64,000 nt of DNA from assembly GCF_031085375.1 (NCBI RefSeq), contig NZ_JAVCWF010000001.1, positions 1,364,001 to 1,428,000 of the forward strand, written 5' to 3'. Numbering within the stretch: the stretch's first letter is position 1; each line of letters opens with the position of its first letter. Source of the stretch: Lactiplantibacillus brownii (GTDB lineage: Bacteria; Bacillota; Bacilli; Lactobacillales; Lactobacillaceae). The translations under genes were made by a program, and so were the position numbers. The notes below the pieces were generated by a model. That model was given only the letters and a program-made list of their open reading frames with translations, was not told the origin of the DNA and made no database searches. Positions 43,276 to 51,738 of this stretch are shown here, one piece after another.

Positions 43276-44223
43276 ATGACATCAATCGTTTTTATGGGGA
43301 CCCCGCAGTTTGCGGCCCCAATTTTAGAAAGTTTAATCAAAGCAGATTACCAAGTCTTGGCGGTCGTGACACAACCCGATCGAAAAGTCGGTCGCAAACA
43401 CATTTTGACGGCCTCACCCGTGAAACAAGTGGCGGTGGCTCACGATATTTTAGTCTTGCAGCCAGAAAAAATCGGCGGCAGTCCGGAAATGCAAAAAGTT
43501 ATCGAGCTACAACCAGATTTGATCGTCACAGCCGCTTTTGGGCAGTTCTTACCGACAAAATTGTTGAAAGCCGCTAAAATCGCGGCGGTCAATGTCCACG
43601 GGTCACTATTGCCTAAGTATCGTGGTGGCGCCCCCGTGCAATATTCACTTATCAAGGGTGAAAAAGAAACTGGAATCACCATTATTTATATGATCAAAAA
43701 GATGGATGCCGGCGATATGTTAGCACAACGGGCGCTACCCATTACGGCGCAGGATGATACCGGAACCTTATTTGAAAAGCTGAGCGTTATTGGGCGCGAT
43801 CTTTTGCTCGAAACGTTGCCAAAATTAATTGCGGGTACCTTGACTGCGACGCCACAAGCAGAAGCTGAAGTGACCTTCGCTCCCACAATTAAGCCTGAAG
43901 AAGAACAATTAGACTTTGAGCAAACGGCACAACAGATCGACGACCAAGTTCGTGGGTTACGTCCCGCTCCGATTGCTTATGCGATCTTAGACGGTAAACG
44001 GACCAAGTTCTGGGATGTCACCCCGTTAACTGAAACGGTCAGTCAGGCACCTGGTCAAGTCGTTCGTAAAACAAAACATGAATTAGTGTTGGCAGCTGGG
44101 CAGCAAACAGCGCTAGCAATCAATGAGCTTCAACCAGCGGGTAAACCCAAGATGACGATTACTGATTTTCTGAATGGGGCCGCTGATAAATTTAATACTG
44201 GAGAGCAGGTCATTACAAAATGA
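43276..44223 (+). CDS. fmt: Methionyl-tRNA formyltransferase
   Basis: This enzyme formylates initiator Met-tRNA using 10-formyl-THF, the product of FolD and its cycle. The 315 residues show IVFMGTPQFAAPIL, the catalytic HGSLLPKYRGGAP region and a C-terminal OB-like domain. TGGAGG lies 8 bases before the ATG. rsmB starts at the ATGA overlap. Confidence 0.96.
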   Translation: MTSIVFMGTPQFAAPILESLIKADYQVLAVVTQPDRKVGRKHILTASPVKQVAVAHDILVLQPEKIGGSPEMQKVIELQPDLIVTAAFGQFLPTKLLKAAKIAAVNVHGSLLPKYRGGAPVQYSLIKGEKETGITIIYMIKKMDAGDMLAQRALPITAQDDTGTLFEKLSVIGRDLLLETLPKLIAGTLTATPQAEAEVTFAPTIKPEEEQLDFEQTAQQIDDQVRGLRPAPIAYAILDGKRTKFWDVTPLTETVSQAPGQVVRKTKHELVLAAGQQTALAINELQPAGKPKMTITDFLNGAADKFNTGEQVITK

Positions 44224-45563
44224 GTGAAGTCGGAAATAGTCCCCGTTGGTTAGCCGTCTCAGCCTTGGCTAAAATTAAAAATGGCGCATATTCAAATCTA
44301 CAACTAAATCAATTGATCAATCAGCATCAAATGGACCGTCGTGACATTAACTTGTTGACGAACATTGTGTACGGGGTCATTCAACATCGTTTGACATTGG
44401 AATACTGGCTCCAACCCTTTGTCCGTCATCCACATCAGCTCGATCCCTGGGTCAACGAACTTTTGTTAACCGCGTTGTATCAATGGCAATATTTGGACAA
44501 GATCCCCAAGCGAGCAGTTTTCAATGAAACCATTGAAATTGCCAAAGTGAAGGGCCATCCCGGTATTCGGCGCTTTGTGACCGGGGTCTTACATCAGATG
44601 GACCGGAGTGGGTTACCCGATTTTGAGAAGATTGAAGATCACGATGAACGCTTGAGTATCACTTATAGCATGCCAATCTGGTTGATCAACGAATTACGCG
44701 ATCAACTCGGTGCGGAAAAGATGACCTCAATTATTGCTTCCTTGAATCAGCCAGCCAAACAAGCTTTGCGGGTGAATACCGCTGTCTCAGATGTTGAAGA
44801 TGTGACGACGGCACTTGAGAATGATGAGTTAACAGTTGAACCGAGTGAAATTTCACCGGTAGGCTTAGTGGTCAGCGATGGGCAAGCCGTGACGACCGAA
44901 GCAATGAAGTATGGGATGTTCACGATCCAAGACGAAAGTGCTCAGTTGGTAGTGCCAGCCTTAGATCCACAATCTGGTGATCGCGTCTTAGATGCTTGTG
45001 CAGCTCCTGGTGGCAAAACGACTCAGATTGCGGCTGCTTTAGATCCTGCGGCCGGTGGGAAAGTCGTGGCGCTGGATATTCATGCGAATAAAGTGAAATT
45101 AATTGGTGAGAATGCTGCTCGGATGCATGTTGCCGACCGTGTTGCTGCGACCGAATTGGACGCACGTAAGGTCGGGACGGAATTCGATGATGGCCACTTT
45201 GATCGCATTTTAGTGGATGCACCTTGTTCAGGATTGGGCTTGATTCGCCGCAAACCTGAGATCCGTTATGAGAAGCAACTTTCAGATAGTTTGAACTTGC
45301 AACGGATTCAGTTGGCAATCTTAAATGCGGTGGCACCGACTTTGAAAAATGGTGGTATCATGACGTATAGCACTTGTACGATTTTAAAACAAGAAAATCA
45401 GGATGTCATCACACAATTTTTAGCGGCGCATCCAGATTTTGACTTGATCAAGACGCCAACTGAAAACCACTTAAAAGCGGACCGGGAAAGCGACACCTTG
45501 TCGATTTATCCTGATGATTATCTTTCAGATGGCTTCTTCATCGCTTGTTTACGAAAAAAATAA
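44220..45563 (+). CDS. rsmB: 16S rRNA (cytosine(967)-C5)-methyltransferase
   Basis: The 447-residue protein has an N-terminal NusB-like RNA-binding domain and a C-terminal Fmu/Nol1 methyltransferase domain: SAM motif LDACAAPGGKTTQIA, DAPCSGLGLIRRKPEIRY with one catalytic Cys, and YSTCTI with the second. It overlaps fmt by four bases and precedes stp. Confidence 0.95.
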   Translation: MSEVGNSPRWLAVSALAKIKNGAYSNLQLNQLINQHQMDRRDINLLTNIVYGVIQHRLTLEYWLQPFVRHPHQLDPWVNELLLTALYQWQYLDKIPKRAVFNETIEIAKVKGHPGIRRFVTGVLHQMDRSGLPDFEKIEDHDERLSITYSMPIWLINELRDQLGAEKMTSIIASLNQPAKQALRVNTAVSDVEDVTTALENDELTVEPSEISPVGLVVSDGQAVTTEAMKYGMFTIQDESAQLVVPALDPQSGDRVLDACAAPGGKTTQIAAALDPAAGGKVVALDIHANKVKLIGENAARMHVADRVAATELDARKVGTEFDDGHFDRILVDAPCSGLGLIRRKPEIRYEKQLSDSLNLQRIQLAILNAVAPTLKNGGIMTYSTCTILKQENQDVITQFLAAHPDFDLIKTPTENHLKADRESDTLSIYPDDYLSDGFFIACLRKK

Positions 45564-45580
45564 CAGTGGAGTGGTGAACG

Positions 45581-46330
45581 GTGAATTTTGCATATCGGTC
45601 TGACATTGGCCAACAGCGCTTAGAAAATGAAGATTATGTCGGGGTTTTTAAAAATAAAGCGGGCGTCCAGTTTGCGATCGTGGCGGATGGGATCGGCGGC
45701 CATCAAGGTGGCGATGTCGCTTCAGAAATGGCTGTTTCACACATGGGCTATCGTTTTGAAAATACGACGTTTGATCAACCCAGCGATGCCGTTAAATGGC
45801 TCGCAGCTGAAGTCCAAGATGAAAATCAACATATTATTGAGAAGGCACGTGAATTTTCAGATTTGAATGGCATGGGCACGACGATGGTCGCAGCGTTAAT
45901 GTTTAATAATGAATTTTTGATGGCTAATATTGGCGATAGCCGGGGTTATTTATTTCGAGATGGTCAGTTAAAACAACTAACTGAAGACCATTCATTAGTG
46001 AATGAACTGGTGAAACGTGGTGAAATCTCTGCCGAACAAGCACGTCAACATCCGCAAAAAAATATTATTACCAGAACGTTGGGGATTTCTCCAGACGCCG
46101 ATATTGATACGAATCTGTATCAAATGCAAACGGCTGATCAGCTGTTGTTGTGTTCAGATGGGTTGACTAATATGGTCACTGATGAACAACTAACCAGTGT
46201 TTTGCAAGCCAGCGACCAGACGGCCACTGAAAAATGCGAAACCTTGATTAAATTAGCGAATGCGGCTGGTGGAGCGGATAACATTACCGCTTTAATCGTC
46301 GTTGTTGATGGTGAGGTGGCTAGTAAATGA
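45581..46330 (+). CDS. stp: PP2C-type serine/threonine phosphatase (Stp/PrpC)
   Basis: The cytosolic metal-dependent phosphatase reverses PknB phosphorylation. The 249 residues contain the PPM motifs ADGIGGHQGGD, MGTTMVAAL, NIGDSRGYLF, SDGLTNMV and GGADNITALIVV with the Asp residues that bind two or three metals. GTG 45581 follows GTGGAGTGG. It overlaps pknB in an ATGA, so the phosphatase and kinase are made together. Confidence 0.95.
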   Translation: MNFAYRSDIGQQRLENEDYVGVFKNKAGVQFAIVADGIGGHQGGDVASEMAVSHMGYRFENTTFDQPSDAVKWLAAEVQDENQHIIEKAREFSDLNGMGTTMVAALMFNNEFLMANIGDSRGYLFRDGQLKQLTEDHSLVNELVKRGEISAEQARQHPQKNIITRTLGISPDADIDTNLYQMQTADQLLLCSDGLTNMVTDEQLTSVLQASDQTATEKCETLIKLANAAGGADNITALIVVVDGEVASK

Positions 46331-48342
46331 CACCTAACTACACACTTAGCGGTCGGTATCGAATTATCCGGTCCTTAGGTGAAGGTGGGATGGCGAATGT
46401 TTACTTGGCGCATGACTTAATATTGGATCGCGATGTGGCGGTCAAACTTTTGCGTTTAGATTTACGGGATGATCCTAAGACCATCAAACGGTTTCAACGT
46501 GAGGCTTTGGCAACGACGGAGTTGGTCCACCCGCACATTGTGAGTTTATACGATGTCGGTGAAGAAAATGGGATGCAGTACTTGGTGATGGAGTACGTTA
46601 AGGGCATGGATTTAAAGAACTATATTAAAGAACATTTCCCTTTGCCACTCCAACAAGTTATTGACATCATGGAACAGATATTAAGTGCGGTTGCGACTGC
46701 GCATGCGCATAACATTATTCATCGGGATCTCAAACCCCAAAACATTTTGATCGATGAACAGGGCAATGCTAAAATTACGGACTTTGGTATTGCGGTCGCG
46801 TTGTCAGAGCACACGATGACGCAGACTAATACGATTTTGGGTTCGGTCCATTATCTTTCACCTGAACAAGCTCGTGGAAGTATGGCAACGAAACAATCCG
46901 ATATCTATTCATTGGGCATCATCTTATATGAAATGTTGACCGGATCGGTGCCTTTTAAAGGTGAGACAGCGGTTTCAATCGCTTTAAAACACTTTCAAAC
47001 GGAAATTCCGTCAGTGAGAGATTTCGATGCTGATATTCCACAAGCCTTAGAAAACGTGGTGCTGCAAGCCACAGCTAAAGACCCTCGTGATCGGTATGCC
47101 ACGGTTGCCGACATGGCGACTGATTTGTTGACGACCTTATCGAGTACTCGTGTCGGCGAGAAGCGTTTTGTCCCTGCCGATATGGGTAATGATGAGACCA
47201 GGATCATGCCGAGTGCGGATATTGCGGCTGCGATTGCGGCCAATCGGCGGGCCGATGCGTTGAAGCAGCAGACTAAAACCGCTGCTAAAGCCACTGATCC
47301 TGAGAAATCGACCACGCCAACTGCCGAAGCGCCATTGCCGAAGCGGTCATGGTCCAAACGCCATCCGTTACGCCGCCGACTCATTTTATTTGGCAGCATT
47401 GGCCTATTGCTAATTATTGCCATTGTGGTTGGCCTAGAATTGAGTCGACCACAAATGACAAAAGTGCCAAAATTGACTGGTTTAACGCAATCAGCAGCGA
47501 CAAAAGTTTTAACTAAACAACATCTGTCAGTCGGCACGGTCAAACGGGCCAAGAGTAACGCTGTCGCGAAAAATCAGATCATTAAAAGTACGCCAGGCAG
47601 TCGTCAGTCGGTTCAGACACGGTCGCGAATCAATCTCACGATCAGTAGCGGCGCTAAGCACACTAGTTTTGGCAACTATGTGAATGAAAGTTATTCAGAC
47701 GTGCGTGCGACCTTGACTGCGGCTGGTTTCAAAGTAAAGCAGGAGTTTAGTACTTCGGAAGTTTCTGCTGGTCAGATTATCAGCCAAGATATTGTAGCGG
47801 GTAGTTCGGTACTGCCAACGAATACGACGGTAACGTTTACCGTTAGTGCGGGCAGTCGCTACGTGGCATTGCGAGATTTGACCGGTGAGAGTCGAGCAGA
47901 TATTTTAAATTATGCGACGGCTAATCGACTCAATATTGAATTCAAACAGGGCTATTCGGATGAGCAAAAGTCAGGCTATTCCTATGACCAAGATCCTGAG
48001 GGTGGCACCAACGTTCGGGCTGGTTCCACGGTAACGGTCAATATGTCTAAAGGTAGTCAGCCAGCTAATGCCGATTTAGCGGAGAGCTTTAAGGTCAAAG
48101 TTAAAGTGCCTTATCAGAATTTAAATATGTCGACAACGACCGCCAATGATGTGAAGATTTATCTGGAAGATGACAGTCATCTGATTGGAAGCTTATATCG
48201 TGAACTTGCGATTACGCGTGATACGCGAGTTAGTTTACCGTTTCAGCTAACTGGATCACAGACCGGTAAGTACCGAATCGTCCGTAATGGCGTCACAATT
48301 GCTGAGAAAAATAAAATTACGAATAAAGATGCTTCAAATTAA
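46327..48342 (+). CDS. pknB: Serine/threonine protein kinase with PASTA repeats (PknB/PrkC)
   Basis: This membrane kinase senses cell-wall fragments and lipid II and controls wall synthesis and division. The 671 residues have an N-terminal kinase domain (GEGGMANVYLA, AVKLL, HRDLKPQN, DFG, then activation-loop Thr residues), a cytoplasmic linker, one membrane segment (about 352-373) and three extracellular PASTA repeats, followed by a C-terminal beta-rich region of about 80 residues. The ATG overlaps stp. A terminator follows. Confidence 0.96.
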   Translation: MTPNYTLSGRYRIIRSLGEGGMANVYLAHDLILDRDVAVKLLRLDLRDDPKTIKRFQREALATTELVHPHIVSLYDVGEENGMQYLVMEYVKGMDLKNYIKEHFPLPLQQVIDIMEQILSAVATAHAHNIIHRDLKPQNILIDEQGNAKITDFGIAVALSEHTMTQTNTILGSVHYLSPEQARGSMATKQSDIYSLGIILYEMLTGSVPFKGETAVSIALKHFQTEIPSVRDFDADIPQALENVVLQATAKDPRDRYATVADMATDLLTTLSSTRVGEKRFVPADMGNDETRIMPSADIAAAIAANRRADALKQQTKTAAKATDPEKSTTPTAEAPLPKRSWSKRHPLRRRLILFGSIGLLLIIAIVVGLELSRPQMTKVPKLTGLTQSAATKVLTKQHLSVGTVKRAKSNAVAKNQIIKSTPGSRQSVQTRSRINLTISSGAKHTSFGNYVNESYSDVRATLTAAGFKVKQEFSTSEVSAGQIISQDIVAGSSVLPTNTTVTFTVSAGSRYVALRDLTGESRADILNYATANRLNIEFKQGYSDEQKSGYSYDQDPEGGTNVRAGSTVTVNMSKGSQPANADLAESFKVKVKVPYQNLNMSTTTANDVKIYLEDDSHLIGSLYRELAITRDTRVSLPFQLTGSQTGKYRIVRNGVTIAEKNKITNKDASN

Positions 48343-48348
48343 ACACTC

Positions 48349-48375
48349 AAAGTCATGCTCAGGCATGACTTTTTT
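48349..48375 (+). terminator. Terminator after pknB
   Basis: AAAGTCATGC-TCAG-GCATGACTTTTTT. An extended -10, TGGTACAAT (48375-48383), directly follows and probably starts rsgA transcription. Confidence 0.9.
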
Positions 48376-48439
48376 GGTACAATAGAGCCAGTTAGACTCA
48401 AAGTGGACCGTACCAAATCAAAAATAAGGTGGTGCTAAC

Positions 48440-49336
48440 TTGAAAACTGGACAAATCCGACAATCATTAAGTGGCTTCTATGATGTTTACGCTGAGGGGC
48501 AATTGTACCGAACGCGTGCTCGTGGCAATTTTCGAAAGCGGCGCATTACGCCATTGGTAGGCGATCGTGTGGAGTTTGATGCGCCAACGCAACAAGAAGG
48601 GTACATTTTAAATGTCTTACCACGCCAGACCGAACTTGTTCGGCCACCAGTAGCGAATGTTGATTTAGCCATTGTTGTGACGGCAACGACGACCCAAGAA
48701 TTTTCCACCAATTTATTGGATCGACAGTTGGTCGCACTGGAAGTGGCCGGGATCAAGTCGGTCATTTATATGGCTAAGACTGATTTGTTGAGTGAGGCGG
48801 AATTTGCCGATCGTCAACGCTTGGCGACGGCTTATGAGCAAATCGGTTATCAAGTGATTATTGAACGAGCCGCCTTTGATCCAACGGCTTTAGCGGCCGT
48901 TAAAACAGCGCTTGCGGGTCATGTGGCTGTGGTCATGGGTCAAACCGGGGCCGGTAAGTCGACCTTGTTGAATCATTTACAACCAGGCTTAGATTTAGCA
49001 ACCGGTGAAATTTCGCAGGCCTTAAATCGTGGGAAACACACGACCCGTAAAGTTAGCCTGATTCCAATTGCGGCTGGACTAGTGGCCGATACGCCGGGTT
49101 TTTCATCCTATGAAGTCTTTGAGATTCCGGCCAATGAACTCACCCAGTATTTCCCTGAATTTGTGCGTTTGGGTGCGGATTGCAAGTATCGTGGGTGTGT
49201 GCATATAAATGAGCCTAAATGTGCCGTGAAGGCAGCCTTGGCAGCTGGAACGGTCTTACAGAGTCGGTATGATGATTATTTACAATTTTATGAGACTATT
49301 AAAAATAAAAAAGTAATTTATAATAAGAAAAAGTGA
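48440..49336 (+). CDS. rsgA: Ribosome small-subunit GTPase RsgA
   Basis: RsgA assists late 30S assembly. The 298 residues have an N-terminal OB fold, a circularly permuted GTPase (G4 MAKTD before the Walker A GQTGAGKST and G3 DTPGFSS) and a C-terminal zinc domain with Cys and His ligands (CKYRGCVHINEPKC). TTG 48440 follows AAGGTGGTG. It is the first gene of rsgA-rpe-thiN. Confidence 0.95.
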   Translation: MKTGQIRQSLSGFYDVYAEGQLYRTRARGNFRKRRITPLVGDRVEFDAPTQQEGYILNVLPRQTELVRPPVANVDLAIVVTATTTQEFSTNLLDRQLVALEVAGIKSVIYMAKTDLLSEAEFADRQRLATAYEQIGYQVIIERAAFDPTALAAVKTALAGHVAVVMGQTGAGKSTLLNHLQPGLDLATGEISQALNRGKHTTRKVSLIPIAAGLVADTPGFSSYEVFEIPANELTQYFPEFVRLGADCKYRGCVHINEPKCAVKAALAAGTVLQSRYDDYLQFYETIKNKKVIYNKKK

Positions 49337-49345
49337 GTGAAGCTG

Positions 49346-49999
49346 ATGATTAAAGTTGCCCCTTCGATTTTAAGTGCAAATTTTGCAAACCTACAACCAG
49401 ATGTTGAATTAGTGGAAAAAGCCGGTGCCGATGCGTTACATATTGATGTGATGGACGGTCAATTCGTGCCCAATTTATCTTTTGGTATGAGTACTGTCGC
49501 GGCCATTCGGCCCATTACGTCTTTAACGCTTGATTGCCATCTGATGATTGTGGAACCAGAACGTTTTGTGGCGCAATTTGCCCAAGCAGGTGCGGATCTA
49601 ATCGGTGTCCACGTTGAAAGTACACATCATATTTATCATGTTTTACAATTGATCCGACAGGCTGGTGCCAAGGCGGAAGTTGTGGTTAATCCCGGAACGC
49701 CGTTAAGCTTGATTGAAGGCTTGTTGCCTTTAGTTGATCAAGTTTTGATTATGACGGTCAATCCCGGATTTGGCGGGCAACATTTCTTAACCCCAATGGT
49801 CGATAAAGTGCGCGCTTTGGCTCAATTGAAGCAACAACATGGGTACCAATTTGACATTGAAGTGGATGGTGGTATCAACGATCAAACCGTCAAGCAAGTT
49901 TACGAGGCTGGTGCGACCGTTGCCGTAGCGGGGTCATATGTGTATGGGAGTGCTGATCCAGCACAACGGATTCAAGACTTAAAGGTGGCTACCAACTAA
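49346..49999 (+). CDS. rpe: Ribulose-phosphate 3-epimerase
   Basis: The enzyme interconverts ribulose 5-phosphate and xylulose 5-phosphate, central to the phosphoketolase and pentose pathways of lactobacilli. The 217-residue TIM barrel shows VAPSILSANFANL, HIDVMDGQFVPN, HLMIV, MTVNPGFGGQ and VDGGI. ATG 49346 gives the standard N terminus; an in-frame GTG at 49337 touches the rsgA stop. The ribosome binding site is weak, suggesting coupling to rsgA. Confidence 0.95.
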   Translation: MIKVAPSILSANFANLQPDVELVEKAGADALHIDVMDGQFVPNLSFGMSTVAAIRPITSLTLDCHLMIVEPERFVAQFAQAGADLIGVHVESTHHIYHVLQLIRQAGAKAEVVVNPGTPLSLIEGLLPLVDQVLIMTVNPGFGGQHFLTPMVDKVRALAQLKQQHGYQFDIEVDGGINDQTVKQVYEAGATVAVAGSYVYGSADPAQRIQDLKVATN

Positions 50000-50643
50000 T
50001 GACAACGGTAAATTTGTTAGTTGGGGGACCAACAGCGAATTGGCCAGCTGATTTAGCAACGATTCCTGGACCTTGGGTTGGTGCGGATCGGGGGGCCTTA
50101 CGGTTAGTTAAACTAGGAATTAAGCCAGTCATGGTCGTCGGTGATTTTGATTCGATCAGTTCCGTGGAATTGCAGGAAGTTAAACAAGCCTTGGATGGCA
50201 CTGTGATTGTGAAACCGGATCAGGATCATACGGATACGCAGTTGGCGGTAAAATCGATTTTTGAACAGTATCAGCCAGATGAGTTGCATATTTATGGTGC
50301 TACCGGTGGCCGTATTGATCATTTACTCGCTAATTTATGGTTGGTTCTAAACCCCGTTTTTCGGGCGTGGACGCCAAAAATCACGATCATTGATCGTCAA
50401 AATACGATTCAATATTTTTTACCGGGAGCCTATACGATTACGAAAGCCGCGGGTAAAAAGTATTTAGCCTTTGTTCCGTTGATGCCGATGCATTTGACGT
50501 TGGCTGATGAAAAATATCCGTTAAACAATGCGTATAACGACTATCCGATTTCCTGGGCCAGCAACGAGTTTGTCGGTACTCAAGGTCATTTTAGCTTTGA
50601 TGCTGGCGTATTAGCGGTGATTCAGAGTTGTGATGCTGATTAG
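49999..50643 (+). CDS. thiN: Thiamine pyrophosphokinase
   Basis: The enzyme makes thiamine diphosphate from thiamine and ATP, the cofactor of phosphoketolase and pyruvate enzymes. The 214 residues show GADRGALRLVKLGIKPVMVVGDFDS, DHTDTQLA and GATGGRIDHLLANL, the family motifs with catalytic Asp residues. It starts one base into the rpe stop (TAATGA). A terminator follows. Confidence 0.94.
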   Translation: MTTVNLLVGGPTANWPADLATIPGPWVGADRGALRLVKLGIKPVMVVGDFDSISSVELQEVKQALDGTVIVKPDQDHTDTQLAVKSIFEQYQPDELHIYGATGGRIDHLLANLWLVLNPVFRAWTPKITIIDRQNTIQYFLPGAYTITKAAGKKYLAFVPLMPMHLTLADEKYPLNNAYNDYPISWASNEFVGTQGHFSFDAGVLAVIQSCDAD

Positions 50644-50705
50644 TGTGAGCAATTATGCACACAGGTCTGGACGATATCAACGCTGCTTAATAAGTGGATT
50701 AAGGT

Positions 50706-50757
50706 AAAAAAACTGGTCACTGCTCAGGAGTTAATGAGCTTGTGACCAGTTTTTTTG
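50706..50757 (+). terminator. Terminator after thiN
   Basis: AAAAAACTGGTCAC and GTGACCAGTTTTTT form the outer stem and GCTCA/TGAGC the inner one. Confidence 0.93.
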
Positions 50758-50764
50758 CGTCAAG

Positions 50765-50787
50765 TGCTTCAAAAAAATTTTGAAGCA
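50765..50787. repeat. Perfect hairpin between thiN and rpmB
   Basis: TGCTTCAAAA-AAA-TTTTGAAGCA, 10-bp perfect arms. It could be an extra terminator for the minus-strand rpmB transcript. Confidence 0.5.
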
Positions 50788-50881
50788 TATCTTTTTCATC
50801 GGCGAAAAAATCGTCGAGTCAAAAGTTGTCAGATTATAAACTTTATAAAAAGTCAGTCCGTTAAATCGAAAAAAGGGCAAC

Positions 50882-50915
50882 AAAAAACGCCACTCACAAA
50901 AATTGTGGTGACGGT
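50882..50915 (-). terminator. Probable terminator of rpmB
   Basis: Read on the minus strand, ACCGTCACCAC and GTGAGTGGCG pair imperfectly around AATTTTT and are followed by TTTTTTG. Confidence 0.6.
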
Positions 50916-50923
50916 TTGCTGCG

Positions 50924-51109
50924 CTAAACGCGCGTTACTTTACCTGATTTCAAAGTCCGAGCTGAAACCCAAACCTTCTTTGGTTTACCATCAACTAAAA
51001 TGCGAACTTTTTGCAAGTTAGCTTTCCAGCTGCGGCGGCTGTGGTTCAAAGCATGAGAACGCGTGTTACCAAAGTGCGTCCGTTTGCCTGTAACGAAGTC
51101 TTTTGCCAT
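50924..51109 (-). CDS. rpmB: 50S ribosomal protein L28
   Basis: The 61-residue protein begins [19 protein letters not shown] and ends [10 protein letters not shown]. It has no CxxC pairs, so it is the zinc-free form. ATG 51109 follows AGGAGGCAGATCAAC on the minus strand. It is divergent from yloU, an arrangement conserved in Firmicutes (rpmB / yloU-fakA). Confidence 0.97.
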   Translation of the reverse strand: MAKDFVTGKRTHFGNTRSHALNHSRRSWKANLQKVRILVDGKPKKVWVSARTLKSGKVTRV

Positions 51110-51294
51110 GTTGATCTGCCTCCTTCGGTAATCATTGATAAAAGGTCGATGCTTTATCATTCACTAGAATAATTTATCATAGATTAATAAAGGTTGCAAT
51201 ACATTTCTATCAAGTAATTTTACTTTACTGCTAAATTCCGTTAATTCGGGCTTCCTGAAAGGCGGTCGTGTAATTTTTCTTTCATGAATCGTTG

Positions 51295-51303
51295 TGCTAT
51301 GAT
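51295..51303 (+). promoter_or_regulatory. Extended -10 promoter of yloU-fakA
   Basis: TGCTATGAT gives a TGn-extended -10 (TATGAT 51298-51303) about 44 bases before yloU; the -35 is poor. Confidence 0.55.
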
Positions 51304-51346
51304 AAACTATCGTAAATGAGCGCGTTAAAACAAGGAGGCTATTTTC

Positions 51347-51709
51347 ATGGCTGTCAAAATCAAAACGCAATTTGGAACAATCGACATCGACAATGATGTG
51401 ATTGCGACAGTAGTTGGCGGAGCCGCTACGGATAACTATGGGGTTGTCGGCATGGCTAGTCGAAATCAAATTCGTGATAACTTAAATGAAATTTTACGCC
51501 GGGAAAACTTTGCACGAGGCGTCGTCGTTCGTCAAGAAGACAATGGGGTTGCGATTGAAGTCAACATTATTGTCAGTTATGGGACGAAAATCTCAGAAGT
51601 TTCGCGTAATGTCCAAGCCAAGGTCAAATATAACTTACAAAATATGCTTGGCGTTGCGGCCAATTCGGTCAACGTCATTGTCCAAGGTGTTCGGGTAATG
51701 AACGACTAA
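51347..51709 (+). CDS. yloU: Asp23/Gls24-family protein YloU
   Basis: The 120-residue Asp23-domain protein (IKTQFGTIDIDNDVIATVVGGAATDNYGVVG...VNVIVQGVRV) is a paralogue of YqhY at 26.5 kb. It is co-encoded with the fatty-acid kinase gene in most Firmicutes, which suggests a link with lipid metabolism; the molecular role is unproven. AAGGAGG lies upstream of the ATG. Confidence 0.92.
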   Translation: MAVKIKTQFGTIDIDNDVIATVVGGAATDNYGVVGMASRNQIRDNLNEILRRENFARGVVVRQEDNGVAIEVNIIVSYGTKISEVSRNVQAKVKYNLQNMLGVAANSVNVIVQGVRVMND

Positions 51710-51738
51710 TCGATATTGGTGTGAGCCAAGGAGGAATT